Part shown: positions 1-11,036 of the stretch, piece by piece | Layout of the letters: each line of letters starts with the position of its first letter | Position numbering within the stretch: the first letter of the stretch is position 1 | Assembly (NCBI GenBank): GCA_016722705.1 | Contig: JADKGN010000004.1 | Coordinates: 806,001 to 870,000 of the forward strand | Direction of reading: 5' to 3' | Source: Candidatus Dechloromonas phosphoritropha | Lineage (GTDB): Bacteria > Pseudomonadota > Gammaproteobacteria > Burkholderiales > Rhodocyclaceae | Length of the DNA stretch: 64,000 nt | Program-made: the position numbers and the translations under genes | The notes under the pieces: generated by a model | Told to the model about the DNA's origin: nothing | The model's database searches: none | What the model saw: the letters and a program-made list of their open reading frames with translations, nothing else

Positions 1-388
1 CCAGCAGCGCCAACGTAAGCTGGCCGCGCCACAGGCTGTTCCACGAGAGGACAGCCTCCACCTGCTCCAGTGAAAAAGCGTGGGCGCCCTGGTGGTCGAA
101 TATCACCACATTATCGAGCAGCAGGTCTGGATTGAGCCGTTGCCAGCGCGCCTCGATGCTGCCGATCGTCACCGGCTGGCCAATGGCCCGGCTCATCGCC
201 TCCTCAATCTGCCCGTGATAGATGCCGACATTGGGCAGGACCACGTAGCGCAAGGCGAGAATGAGGCTGGCAAAGATCAGCCACGCGACGAGCAGGCTCC
301 ACCAGGCGAGACGCAGCGTGCCGCGCAGCAAGGCCGAATCGAACAGGAGCCATAGCCAGCGCAGGCGGTGATGGAGACCCCGGCGCAT
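1..388 (-). CDS. YhdP/AsmA-like inner-membrane-anchored protein, N-terminal part only
   Basis: Reading leftward from an ATG at 388 the frame stays open to the window edge, giving about 129 N-terminal residues. They start with a basic stretch, then one long hydrophobic segment at roughly residues 25-50 (LLVAWLIFASLILALRY), then a hydrophilic part with GIYHGQIEEAM and VTIGSIEARW. This layout matches the start of the YhdP family (DUF3971, AsmA-like), very large proteins anchored in the inner membrane that span the periplasm and help move lipid to the outer membrane. It is divergent from glnE, 129 bases away, so both promoters should lie in 389-517. The family call rests only on the N terminus. 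Confidence 0.75.
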   Translation of the reverse strand, partial: MRRGLHHRLRWLWLLFDSALLRGTLRLAWWSLLVAWLIFASLILALRYVVLPNVGIYHGQIEEAMSRAIGQPVTIGSIEARWQRLNPDLLLDNVVIFDHQGAHAFSLEQVEAVLSWNSLWRGQLTLALL

Positions 389-517
389 TGCCGTGCGGGT
401 TTCCGCATCAGCCACTCAGTAAACCGCTTTGCCAGATGGAGGGATAGATCACTACAATCAACAGTCGATCAAAAATTGCATTCTATCCTTTTCGGCTTCG
501 TTACCGACCGAGCAATC

Positions 518-3214
518 ATGGACAACCTTCCCGACCCACGCTGGCAAGCCGCCCTCGATCATAGCCACTACCTGGCCAGCCTGTTCGCCGCGCGGCCAGC
601 GCTTATCGCCGAACTGGCAGCCGCGTGGACCGCACCTCTTTCCGCCGACCGGTTGCTGGCCGCGCTGGAACCGCCAGCAGCGGACGACGACGCTCTCAAG
701 TCGCAGCTGCGTCGCCTGCGCCAGCGCGCGATGGCGCACATCGCCCTGCGTGATCTGTGCGGACTGGCGCCGCTGTCCGAAGTCGTCGAATGCATGACCC
801 TGCTCGCCGACGTGACGACCAACTTTGCGCTCAACCATTACCACCGCCAGCTCGCCGCAACTTATGGCGAGCCGCTGGACGGGGCCGGCCAGCCGCAACG
901 CCTGCTGATCATCGGCATGGGCAAACTGGGCGGACGCGAACTGAACGTTTCGTCGGACGTCGATTACATCTTCGTTTACCCCAACGAAGGCGACACCGCC
1001 GGCCCACGGCGCATCGAGAACTACGATTTCTTCACCCGCCTCGGCAAGCGGGTGATTGCCGCCCTCGGCGAGATCACCGGCGACGGCCAGGTCTTCCGCG
1101 TCGACATGCGCCTGCGCCCGAATGGTGATTCCGGCCCGCTGGTCTGCTCACTGGATGCACTGGAAAACTACTTCATCACCCAGGGCCGCGAATGGGAGCG
1201 CTACGCTTGGATCAAGGGTCGCACCATGAACGCGGGCGACAACCTGCAGCCGGAGTGGGTGGCAGCAATGCAGAAGATCGCCCGCCCGTTCGTCTTCCGC
1301 AAGTACCTCGATTTCGGCGCCATCAACGCGATGCGCGACCTGCACGCGCAGATTCGCCGCGAGGTGGCGCGCAAGGACATGGCCGACCACATCAAGCTCG
1401 GGCGCGGCGGGATTCGCGAGATCGAGTTCATCGCCCAGGTTTTCCAGCTCATTCGCGGCGGACGCGACCCGGCGCTGCAGATCCGCCCGACACTGCAGGT
1501 CCTCGCGCTGCTGGCGGAACGCCAGCTGATCCCCGCCACCGCCGAGGACGAATTGCGCGCCGCCTACATCTTCCTGCGTCGGCTCGAACACCGCCTGCAG
1601 TACATCGAGGATCGGCAGACGCACATGCTTCCGGCAAATCCCGCCGACCGCGCGAGCGTCGCCCGCAGCATGGAATTTCCCGACTGGCCTTCGCTGCTGG
1701 CCGTGCTCGATGACCATCGCGACAGGGTCAACCGCCATTTCGAGGAGATATTCTCGGATCCGGAAGCCGGCGAACACCCCTTGACCGGCCTCTGGCTGGG
1801 CCAGATCGACGACGACACGGCCATCGAATCACTTGGTGAACTCGGCTATCGTCAACCGCGGGACACCATTTTCCGCCTCGCCGCGTTACGCGCCTCGAGC
1901 CGCTACGTGCAACTCGCCTCGGCCAACCGCTCGCGCCTCGATGCCATCGGGCCGCGACTGATCGAGGCGGCAGCAACGACCAGCGACCCCGACACGACCT
2001 TGGTCCGCTGCCTGAATTTTGTCGAAACCGTGAGCCGCCGCGGCGCCTACCTGGCACTGCTGCAGCAGTACCCGATGGCGCTGCGTCGTGTCGCCGACAT
2101 GGTCTGCGCCTCGTCGTGGGCCGCCGACTACCTAGGGCGCCACCCGCTGCTGCTCGACGAACTGCTCGACCCGCGCCTTTACGACATGGCGACCGACTGG
2201 GACGCCTTCCGCGAGAATCTCAGGCACAATCTGGCCGCCCATGCCGGCGACACCGAACGGGAAATGGACATCTTGCGCGAAATGCATCATGCGCAGATCT
2301 TCCGCCTGCTGGCCCAGGATCTCGCAGGTCTGCAGACCATCGAGAGGCTCTCCGACCACCTGACCGAACTGGCCGACACCATCGTTCAGGAAACGCTGCC
2401 GCTGGTCTGGAGCAAGCTCAGGAACCGCCATTGCGAAACGCCCAGGTTCGCCGTCATCGGCTATGGCAAGCTCGGCGGCAAGGAACTCGGCTACGCCTCC
2501 GACCTCGATCTCGTCTACCTCTACGACGACCCTGACCCCGAGGCCGGCGAGAACTATGCCCGCCTCGGCCAGCGCCTCAACACCTGGCTGGCGAGCCAGA
2601 CCTCGGCCGGCATCCTGTTCGAGACCGACGTCCGTCTGCGTCCCAATGGCGATTCGGGCCTGCTTGCCGTCTCGGTCGACTCCTTCCGCAACTACCAGCT
2701 CAGGAATGCCTGGGTCTGGGAACACCAGGCACTGACCCGCGCCCGCTTCTGTGCCGGCGACCCGGCGGTCGGCGCCCGCTTCGAGGAAATCCGCTGCGAA
2801 ATCCTCTGCCAACGGCGCGATCTGGCCAAGCTCAAGGAAGAAGTCGTCGCCATGCGCCGGAAGATGGTTGACGCCCACGCCTCGGAGAGCGAGACGGAGT
2901 TCAACCTCAAGCATGATTCCGGCGGCCTCATCGACGTCGAGTTCGTCGTCCAGTATCTGGTGCTCGGCCACGCCCACCAACATCAGCGCCTGACCGGCAA
3001 CCTCGGCAACATCGCCCTGCTGCGGATCGCCGCCGAGCTTGGCCTGATCCCCGCCGACCAGGCGACGGCCGCCGGCGACGCCTACCGCGAATTCCGCCGC
3101 CTGCAACACATCAAGCGTCTCAGCGCCAACCGCAGGGGCTGTGTCGATCGGAACGGAATCGCTAGGCACATTGCCGCGGTCAGCATGCTGTGGCAGACCG
3201 TTTTCGGCAAGTAG
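518..3214 (+). CDS. glnE: Bifunctional glutamine synthetase adenylyltransferase / adenylyl-removing enzyme
   Basis: GlnE attaches AMP to a tyrosine of glutamine synthetase, or removes it, under control of PII, and so tunes nitrogen assimilation in the cytoplasm. Two nucleotidyltransferase domains are visible: GMGKLGGRELNVSSDVDYI near residue 133 (deadenylylase half) and GYGKLGGKELGYASDLDLV near residue 647 (adenylyltransferase half). The frame stays open upstream to 368, but homology starts at the ATG at 518 (MDNLPDPRWQ), giving 898 residues, slightly shorter than the E. coli enzyme. The C terminus keeps the usual LWQTVFG ending, so the gene looks complete. It stands alone and is divergent from the yhdP-like gene. 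Confidence 0.95.
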   Translation: MDNLPDPRWQAALDHSHYLASLFAARPALIAELAAAWTAPLSADRLLAALEPPAADDDALKSQLRRLRQRAMAHIALRDLCGLAPLSEVVECMTLLADVTTNFALNHYHRQLAATYGEPLDGAGQPQRLLIIGMGKLGGRELNVSSDVDYIFVYPNEGDTAGPRRIENYDFFTRLGKRVIAALGEITGDGQVFRVDMRLRPNGDSGPLVCSLDALENYFITQGREWERYAWIKGRTMNAGDNLQPEWVAAMQKIARPFVFRKYLDFGAINAMRDLHAQIRREVARKDMADHIKLGRGGIREIEFIAQVFQLIRGGRDPALQIRPTLQVLALLAERQLIPATAEDELRAAYIFLRRLEHRLQYIEDRQTHMLPANPADRASVARSMEFPDWPSLLAVLDDHRDRVNRHFEEIFSDPEAGEHPLTGLWLGQIDDDTAIESLGELGYRQPRDTIFRLAALRASSRYVQLASANRSRLDAIGPRLIEAAATTSDPDTTLVRCLNFVETVSRRGAYLALLQQYPMALRRVADMVCASSWAADYLGRHPLLLDELLDPRLYDMATDWDAFRENLRHNLAAHAGDTEREMDILREMHHAQIFRLLAQDLAGLQTIERLSDHLTELADTIVQETLPLVWSKLRNRHCETPRFAVIGYGKLGGKELGYASDLDLVYLYDDPDPEAGENYARLGQRLNTWLASQTSAGILFETDVRLRPNGDSGLLAVSVDSFRNYQLRNAWVWEHQALTRARFCAGDPAVGARFEEIRCEILCQRRDLAKLKEEVVAMRRKMVDAHASESETEFNLKHDSGGLIDVEFVVQYLVLGHAHQHQRLTGNLGNIALLRIAAELGLIPADQATAAGDAYREFRRLQHIKRLSANRRGCVDRNGIARHIAAVSMLWQTVFGK

Positions 3215-3294
3215 CCGAGAGTCGCGTGTCCGCTTCGGGCGTTGCGTTTCCAATATGTGAAGTTCATGCTTGGCAAGAACAGGAGGAAACAAGC

Positions 3295-4446
3295 ATGCGT
3301 GTGAGCATTTTCGGTGCGGCCGGCGAAGTGACCGGTTCATGCACCCTGGTGGAAACGGGAAATACCCGGTTTCTGGTCGACTGCGGCATGTTTCAGGGTG
3401 GGGCGGAAGCGCGTAGCAAGAACCTGTGGACGTTGAATTTCGGCTGCAACGTGCGGGAAATTGATTTCGTCCTCCTCACACAAGCCCATATCGACCATTC
3501 CGGCCTGCTGCCGCGCCTGGCGGTCCTCGGGTTCCGCGGTCCGATCTAGGCGACGCCGGCCACCATCAATCTGCTCGAAGTGCTGCTGCCGGACAGCGCG
3601 CACATTCAGGAAATGGAGACCGAGTGGCAGTTGCGCCACCACCACCGCCGCGGCAAGAGCGAACGCGGCATCCCGGCGCCGCTGAACACGGCGGCCGAGG
3701 CACTGTCGGCACTCAAACTGCTGCGCCCCGTCGCCTATCGCGAAACGCTTGCCCCGGCGGAGGCGGTCAAGGTCTGCTTCCATGACGCCGGTCACATTCT
3801 CGGTTCTGCCTGGCTGGAGATAACGGACGGCGACGAAGGGCGCCCGCGCACGCTGGTATTCTCCGGCGACCTCGGCATGTCCGGTCGCCCGGTGCTGTGC
3901 GACCCTGACCCGGTGGTGCCGGAAGCCGACCAGCTACTCATCGAGTCCACGTACGGCGACCGCCAGCATCGTTCGCTGCCGGAAACCGAGGATGAAATCG
4001 TTGCCGCCCCCGCGCGTACCCGCGCCGCACGCGTCTCTCGCGGCTCAAGGTCAATGTCGACTAGCCGATGGCCAATGCGGCGACGCGGTAATCATTTCGG
4101 CCAGCGGCATGTGCGAGGCCGGACGGATCAAGTATCACCTGCGCGAAAGCCTGCCACGCGGCGAATGCAGCATCCTGATCGCCGGCTTCCAGGCGGCGGG
4201 CACGCTCGGGCGCCGCCTGGTCGACGGAGCGCGGCTGGTGCGCACCTTCGGCGAACCAGTTCCGGTCAGGGCGCGTATCTACACCATCGGCGGGTTGTCG
4301 GCACATGCCGACCAGGGGCGCTGTTTACCTGGCTGCGCGGCTTCCACAAGCCGCCGCGGCAAACCTTCGTCGTCCACGGCGAGGCGGCGGCGTCGGCCAA
4401 TTTCGCGGCGGCTATCCGCGACCAGCTGGGCTGGTTAGACGTGTGA
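3295..4446 (+). pseudogene. Broken MBL-fold RNA-processing-type hydrolase (beta-CASP family)
   Basis: A good ribosome site (AGGAGG at 3281) precedes MRVSIFGAAGEVTGSC, the classic start of metallo-beta-lactamase/beta-CASP proteins (YSH1/CPSF-like, often annotated as RNA exonucleases). The copy carries several lesions. An in-frame TAG at 3547-3549 replaces the tyrosine expected after GFRGPI. The metal motif reads TQAHIDHSG instead of THAHIDHSG, losing the first histidine. After LPETEDEIVA near 4000 a large middle section is missing, and the rest (ISASGMCEAGRIKYH, then GGLSAHADQ) lies in the +1 frame. The last segment (TWLRGFHKPP to the stop at 4446) returns to the first frame. The tail matches the end of the family, so this is a decayed gene rather than a chance ORF. 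Confidence 0.88.
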
Positions 4447-4530
4447 CCGCCACACCCCGGCGAGCGCGTCACCATCTGAAGCGAACAATCGGCTGTTTGC
4501 GCAGGCCTCACTGACCGCAACGTTGACCGG

Positions 4531-6024
<1,494 letters not shown>

Positions 6025-6244
6025 GTCTTCCGTCTCGGTTCGTTGCGATGGGTGCATTATTCACCATGGAGACCTTGCACGGGGAACCGCCGCAAAAGCA
6101 GCCGTCGCTCATTGTCCTGGCGAACTCGCCAACTTTCGTGACGGTCGCGCAAACACGAAAGGATTCAGATCGTTACATAAAGACCTAACATTCGCGGGCG
6201 GCACACCGCGACAATACTCCCCGCCCGCTCCTGAAGGAAAACCC

Positions 6245-7189
6245 ATGAATTCCGACAACGCCATTCTCGCAATCAGCCTGTTCGCCGCCTTCGCGGATGG
6301 AAGCAACGACGACCGCGAACGCGAGCACATTCGACGCTTCGCCGAAACCATGGGTGCCGACACTCCCGACTTGCCCAGGCTCTATCAGGATATTCTCCTC
6401 AAACGCATCACCCTGGCCGATGCCACCAAGGCGCTCGATGACCTCGGGCAACGCCAGTTCGCCTATGAAATGGCCGTCTGCGTCTGCGATGCCGATGGCG
6501 TGCAGGGCGACAGCGAGAAACGCTTTCTTACCGACTTGAAGACCCTGCTCGGCCTCTCCGGCGATGCGCAATGCGCCGCAGCGGAACTCCAGGCCGACAG
6601 CGTGGCCGTGAGCGCCGCCACGTCGGTGCTTGCAGCCGACCCGGTTATCACGGCGGCGGCCGCGGTCAACGACGCGGAACTCGACAAAACCATCCTGAAC
6701 TACGCCATCCTCAACGGCGCCCTCGAACTGCTACCGCAGTCGTGGGCCTCGGTCGCCATCATCCCGTTGCAGATCAAGATGGTCTATCGCATCGGCAAAG
6801 CCCATGGTCACGAACTCGATCAGGGGCACATCAGGGAGTTTCTCGCCACCGTTGGCGTCGGCCTGACCTCGCAATACCTTGAACAGTTCGGTCGCAAGTT
6901 GCTCGGCGGCCTGCTCGGCAAGGTCGCCGGAAAGACTGTCGGCAGGATCGGCAGCGCGGCCACCGGTATCGCCTTTTCCTTCGCCAGCACCTATGCCCTC
7001 GGCCAGGTCGCGAAACGCTACTATGCTGGCGGCCGCGAGATGAGCGCGCAGTTGTTGCAGGAAAGTTTCCAGAACCTGCTCGGCCCGGCCAAGCAATTGC
7101 AGAGCCAGTATCTGCCGCAGATCCAGCAGAAGGCGAAGACGCTCGACGCGGGTCAGATCATGGCCATGGTTGGCGGCAAGGGCATCTGA
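6245..7189 (+). CDS. TerB-like protein with C-terminal membrane-associating domain
   Basis: A 314-residue protein. Residues 1-110 resemble the all-helical TerB fold, with acidic repeats such as AAFADGSNDDRERE and CVCDADGVQGDSEK. A linker rich in Ala and Val follows. The second half (ILNGALELLPQSWASVAIIPLQIKMVYRIG, read in parts, then GGLLGKVAGKTVGRIGSAATG) is glycine-rich and amphipathic, like the DUF697/YcjF-type regions that sit at membranes. A ribosome site (GAAGGA) precedes the ATG. The next gene also encodes a TerB-like domain, so the two may act together. The tellurite link of this superfamily is by name only; no other ter genes are nearby. Function unknown. Confidence 0.7.
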   Translation: MNSDNAILAISLFAAFADGSNDDREREHIRRFAETMGADTPDLPRLYQDILLKRITLADATKALDDLGQRQFAYEMAVCVCDADGVQGDSEKRFLTDLKTLLGLSGDAQCAAAELQADSVAVSAATSVLAADPVITAAAAVNDAELDKTILNYAILNGALELLPQSWASVAIIPLQIKMVYRIGKAHGHELDQGHIREFLATVGVGLTSQYLEQFGRKLLGGLLGKVAGKTVGRIGSAATGIAFSFASTYALGQVAKRYYAGGREMSAQLLQESFQNLLGPAKQLQSQYLPQIQQKAKTLDAGQIMAMVGGKGI

Positions 7190-7329
7190 AACCAGTGTCC
7201 GGGAATTCCGTCAGTCGCTCAGAATAGCGACACATCCGCTTCGATCAAACCATTCACCGACACCATGGGCCCGCCTGTCCGCACCGTGACACGGCAAGCC
7301 TCGACCACCCACCGCAAAGGACACTCATC

Positions 7330-7791
7330 ATGCGCCACTACCCTTTCGACAGCCCGCAAGCCATGGGTCGGCTGGTCGTGCTTGCCTTGTTGGCCGACGG
7401 AATCATCGACACCAGCGAGCTGAGCCTGCTCGACGACAAGCGGACCGTCGCCAGCCTCGGTCTCGATTCCCGGCGCTTCGACGACGTCTTCCACGGCTTC
7501 TGCGCCGACATGCTACGCACCGGACGGCGCATGACTACCGAGGAGCTCGACATCGATGACGACACCATTGACCGCATGCTGGACGAAGTCCGGAATCCTC
7601 TCCTGCGGAAGAAGACGCTGCGCGCGATGATGGATATCGTTCATGCCGACCGCCATCTCGCCCCAGGCGAGGCCGAGTTGATTGCGCGGACACTGAAGCA
7701 CTGGTCTATCGACCCGGATCGGATCTCCGCGGCGGCGGCGGGCGGCAACCGCATCGCTGCGCACAACTCGTGGCACGCCCTTCCCGCCTGA
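7330..7791 (+). CDS. Small TerB-like domain protein
   Basis: A 153-residue, strongly acidic, all-helical-looking protein with the TerB pattern: a first helix pair ending LLADGIIDTSELSLLDD and a second HADRHLAPGEAELIARTL, each an acidic turn after a hydrophobic helix. This repeated pattern is what defines TerB-fold proteins, some of which bind divalent metal. It lies 140 bases after the larger TerB-like gene on the same strand, so co-transcription is possible but not shown. No signal peptide or membrane segment is visible. Function unknown. Confidence 0.65.
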   Translation: MRHYPFDSPQAMGRLVVLALLADGIIDTSELSLLDDKRTVASLGLDSRRFDDVFHGFCADMLRTGRRMTTEELDIDDDTIDRMLDEVRNPLLRKKTLRAMMDIVHADRHLAPGEAELIARTLKHWSIDPDRISAAAAGGNRIAAHNSWHALPA

Positions 7792-7966
7792 GAATCCGGC
7801 TGCCGCTCAGTTGGTCAACCATCGTCCGTCTCAGGGCGGGCGATGCGCCTGACCCCCGGCCGATGCGAATCCCGCGCTGACGACACGGGGATCACGAAGC
7901 GGGAATGCCCAACCGCGGGGAGGCCGATCTGCTAAGATTCTCCCGGACTTTTCCGGTGCACCCCAC

Positions 7967-9889
7967 TTGTCCTCCCTCCAGCAAACATTCTCTCCCGACG
8001 GCCCGCTGGCGCGGGCCATCAACGGCTACCGCGTTCGCGCGCAGCAGGTCGACATGGCCGAGCGCATCGCCGCCGCCATCAATAGCTGTTCGGTTTTCAT
8101 CGCCGAGGCCGGCACCGGCACGGGCAAGACCTTTGCCTACCTGGTGCCAGCGCTGCAATCGGGCGGCAAGGTCATCGTCTCGACCGGCACCAAGACCCTG
8201 CAGGACCAGTTGTTCAACAAGGATCTGCCGATGGTGCGCGCAGCGCTCAAGGCGCCGGTCCGCATCGCGCTGCTCAAGGGGCGCGCCAACTACGTCTGCC
8301 CCTATCATCTCGGGCGCGCGCTCGCCGATGGCCGCTTCCTGACCCGCGAGGATGCCGCCAACGCGCGCCGCATCGCGGTTTTCGCCAAGGTCACGCGCAG
8401 TGGCGACAAGGCCGAATGTCCGGACGTCCCGGAGAACTCGCCGGTCTGGAACCACGCCACCTCGACCCGTGAAAACTGCCTCGGCCAGGATTGCCCCGAC
8501 TACAAGGGTTGCTTCGTCATGCAGGCGCGGCGTGAGGCGATGGCCGCCGATCTGGTCGTCGTCAATCACCACCTGTTTTTCGCCGACGTCATGCTGCGCG
8601 ACGAGGGCATGGCCGAACTGCTACCGGCCTGCAACACGGTGATCTTCGACGAGGCGCACCAGTTGCCGGAAGTCGCCACGCTGTTCTTCGGCGACACCGT
8701 GTCGACCGCGCAGGTTCTCGATCTGGTGCGCGACGCGCGCTCCGAAGGGCTGGCCAATGCCCGTGACTGCCTCGAACTGCAAACGGGCAGCCGCGATGTG
8801 GAAAAGGTCGCCAGGGATCTGCGGCTGGCGGTCGGCATCGATGCCGGGCGCTTCGCCTGCGGTCAACTGCTGGAAAGTCCAGAATTTGCCCCGGCCCTCA
8901 AATCGCTGGAGGAGGAGATCGCGAAGTTCGCCGCCATCCTGGAAACCCAGGCCCAGCGCGCCGAAGGGCTGGAGAAGTGCTGGCAGCGCGCGCTCGAACT
9001 TGTGGCGCGCATTGCCGAATGGCAGAAGACCAGCGACGGCTACGTGCGCTGGGGGGAGGCCTACACTCATTCGCTGCAACTCAATTCGACGCCACTTGAT
9101 GTCGCCGAGATTTTCAAGAAGCAGATGGGCGGCCACCCGCGCGCCTGGATTTTCACCTCGGCGACGCTCGCCGTGCAGGGCAGGTTCCAGCACTACTGCA
9201 GCGAACTCGGTCTCGGCGAGCCGGAAACGGCGTGCTGGGAAAGCCCCTTCGATTACGCCAGGCAGGCGGTGCTTTACGCGCCGCTCGGCATGCCCGAGCC
9301 GAATTCCTTCGGGTATACCGATGCCATCGTCGACGCCGCATTTCCAGCGCTGCTCGCCTCGGGCGGCCGGGCCTTCTTCCTGTGCACCAGCCTGCGCGCG
9401 ATGCGCCGCACCCACGAACTCCTCAAGGCGCGCTTCGAGGACGAGGGCCACGAACTGCCGCTGCTGTTGCAGGGCGAAGGCAGCAAGAACGATCTGCTGC
9501 GACGCTTTCGCCACCTCGGCAATGCCGTCCTCGTCGGCAGCCAGAGCTTCTGGGAGGGCGTCGACGTGCGCGGCGAGGCGCTGTCGCTGGTCGTCATCGA
9601 CAAGATCCCGTTCGCGCCGCCCGACGACCCGGTGCTCGCGGCGCGCATCGAGCAGATGCGGCAGCAGGGGCGCAATCCCTTCATGGAATACCAGTTACCG
9701 CGCGCCGTCATCAATGTCAAACAGGGTGCCGGCCGGCTGATCCGCGACGAAGCCGACCGCGGCGTGCTGATGATCTGCGATCCGCGACTTCTGTCGAAGC
9801 CCTATGGCCGCCGCATTTGGCAAAGTCTGCCGCCGATGCGGCGCACCAGGGAACTCTCCGACGTCATCGATTTTCTTGCCGGCCGATGA
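7967..9889 (+). CDS. dinG: DinG/YoaA-type ATP-dependent DNA helicase (XPD-like, Fe-S)
   Basis: A 5'-3' superfamily-2 helicase of the XPD type that acts in replication-linked repair. Walker A is AEAGTGTGKT at about residue 46. The Walker B/DEAH box is IFDEAHQL near residue 226. Between them lie the cysteines that hold the 4Fe-4S cluster (AECPDV, then ENCLGQDC and YKGCF, about residues 150-183). C-terminal helicase motifs include VGSQSFWEGVDVRGEAL and QGAGRLIRDE. The open frame begins with a TTG at 7967 (SSLQQTFSPDGPL) and I see no better start, giving 640 residues, typical for the YoaA branch. The stop overlaps the next ATG (ATGA), implying translational coupling. Confidence 0.9.
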   Translation: MSSLQQTFSPDGPLARAINGYRVRAQQVDMAERIAAAINSCSVFIAEAGTGTGKTFAYLVPALQSGGKVIVSTGTKTLQDQLFNKDLPMVRAALKAPVRIALLKGRANYVCPYHLGRALADGRFLTREDAANARRIAVFAKVTRSGDKAECPDVPENSPVWNHATSTRENCLGQDCPDYKGCFVMQARREAMAADLVVVNHHLFFADVMLRDEGMAELLPACNTVIFDEAHQLPEVATLFFGDTVSTAQVLDLVRDARSEGLANARDCLELQTGSRDVEKVARDLRLAVGIDAGRFACGQLLESPEFAPALKSLEEEIAKFAAILETQAQRAEGLEKCWQRALELVARIAEWQKTSDGYVRWGEAYTHSLQLNSTPLDVAEIFKKQMGGHPRAWIFTSATLAVQGRFQHYCSELGLGEPETACWESPFDYARQAVLYAPLGMPEPNSFGYTDAIVDAAFPALLASGGRAFFLCTSLRAMRRTHELLKARFEDEGHELPLLLQGEGSKNDLLRRFRHLGNAVLVGSQSFWEGVDVRGEALSLVVIDKIPFAPPDDPVLAARIEQMRQQGRNPFMEYQLPRAVINVKQGAGRLIRDEADRGVLMICDPRLLSKPYGRRIWQSLPPMRRTRELSDVIDFLAGR

Positions 9890-11019
9890 AATCGATCTTC
9901 GACAAGCTGCGCGCTGAGCAGCCGCAACTCTTCGCCGACGCCGCCATCACCATCGATGCGGCGACGGTGAACGCGATGGCCGAGATCATCGCCGCCATCG
10001 AATCGGTTGTCGCCTTGCCAGCCTGGCGCTCGCGCGTCCTCGCCTGGGCGCCGCAAGTCGCCCGCTGCCCGGTCGCGGCACGCGGCGTCTTTCTCGGCTA
10101 CGACTTCCATCTGGCGGCAGACGGCCCCAAGCTGATCGAGATCAACACCAACGCCGGCGGCGGGCTGATCAACGCCTACCTGCTCGCGGCGCACGGGCGA
10201 GCCGCCGAGGGCCGGCGGGTCAAGGAGGCATTCGTTGCGATGTTTCGTGAGGAATGGCGGCTCGAGCGGGGCAACGCACCGTTGCGGCGCATCGCCATCG
10301 TCGACGAAACCCCGTCCGAGCAGTTTCTTGCGACGGAATTTGCGCTTTTCGTCGAACTGTTCGAGGAGCACGGCATCGCCGCCGTGATCGCCGACCCGCG
10401 CGACCTGGTGCGCGACGACAACCGCCTGTTGCACGCTGACGAGCCGGTCGACTTGATCTACAACCGGCTCACCGATTTTGCGCTGGATGCCACGGTCAAC
10501 GCCGATTTGCGGGCGGTTTTCGAGGCCGGCGGTGTCGTGCTCACACCGCATCCGCCGGCGCATGCCCTCTACGCCGACAAGCGCAACCTGATGCTGTTGT
10601 CCGACGCCACCGCGCTACGCCATCTTGGTGTCGCCGAAGAAACGCAGCGCACCCTGCTGGCCGGCATTCCGCGGACTGTCGCGGTCGACCCGGAAAAAGA
10701 GGCCATTTTCTGGGCCGGGCGCAAACGCTGGTTCTTCAAGCCGCCCACCGGTTTCGGCAGCCGCGCTGCATATCGCGGTGACAAGCTGACGCGGCGGGTC
10801 TTCGAGGAAATCCTGCACGGCGGCTACATCGCGCAGGAAATCGCCCCACCGTCGGAACATGTCGTGATAGTCGACGCGACCGAACAGCGCATGAAGGCGG
10901 ACCTCCGTTGTGTCGTTTACGACCGGCGCATCCAGTTGGTTTCCGCCCGCCTCTACCAGGGCCAGACGACCAATTTCCGCACGCCGGGCGGCGGCTTTGC
11001 GCCAGTATTCGTCGCCTGA
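9886..11019 (+). CDS. Conserved protein of unknown function with ATP-grasp-like features
   Basis: A 377-residue soluble protein starting four bases inside the end of dinG. Two regions recall ATP-grasp ligases: KLIEINTNAGGGLINA at about residue 84, and WFFKPPTGFGSRAAYRGDK followed by YIAQEIAPPSE and MKADLRCVVYDRRI in the C-terminal third. In that fold the Lys and Glu/Asn side chains hold ATP and Mg2+. I do not recognise a named family and there is no substrate evidence. ATGA overlap with the helicase gene indicates co-translation. The Mo-cofactor cluster starts only 17 bases downstream, so the run dinG to moaE may form one transcript. Confidence 0.6.
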   Translation: MKSIFDKLRAEQPQLFADAAITIDAATVNAMAEIIAAIESVVALPAWRSRVLAWAPQVARCPVAARGVFLGYDFHLAADGPKLIEINTNAGGGLINAYLLAAHGRAAEGRRVKEAFVAMFREEWRLERGNAPLRRIAIVDETPSEQFLATEFALFVELFEEHGIAAVIADPRDLVRDDNRLLHADEPVDLIYNRLTDFALDATVNADLRAVFEAGGVVLTPHPPAHALYADKRNLMLLSDATALRHLGVAEETQRTLLAGIPRTVAVDPEKEAIFWAGRKRWFFKPPTGFGSRAAYRGDKLTRRVFEEILHGGYIAQEIAPPSEHVVIVDATEQRMKADLRCVVYDRRIQLVSARLYQGQTTNFRTPGGGFAPVFVA

Positions 11020-11036
11020 ACGGGTAGAATCCGACC

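Noticed and set aside
2132..3340. Long open frame (402 residues) opposite glnE
   Set aside because: A shadow of glnE in GC-rich DNA; its product has no motif and follows the third-codon bias of the real gene.
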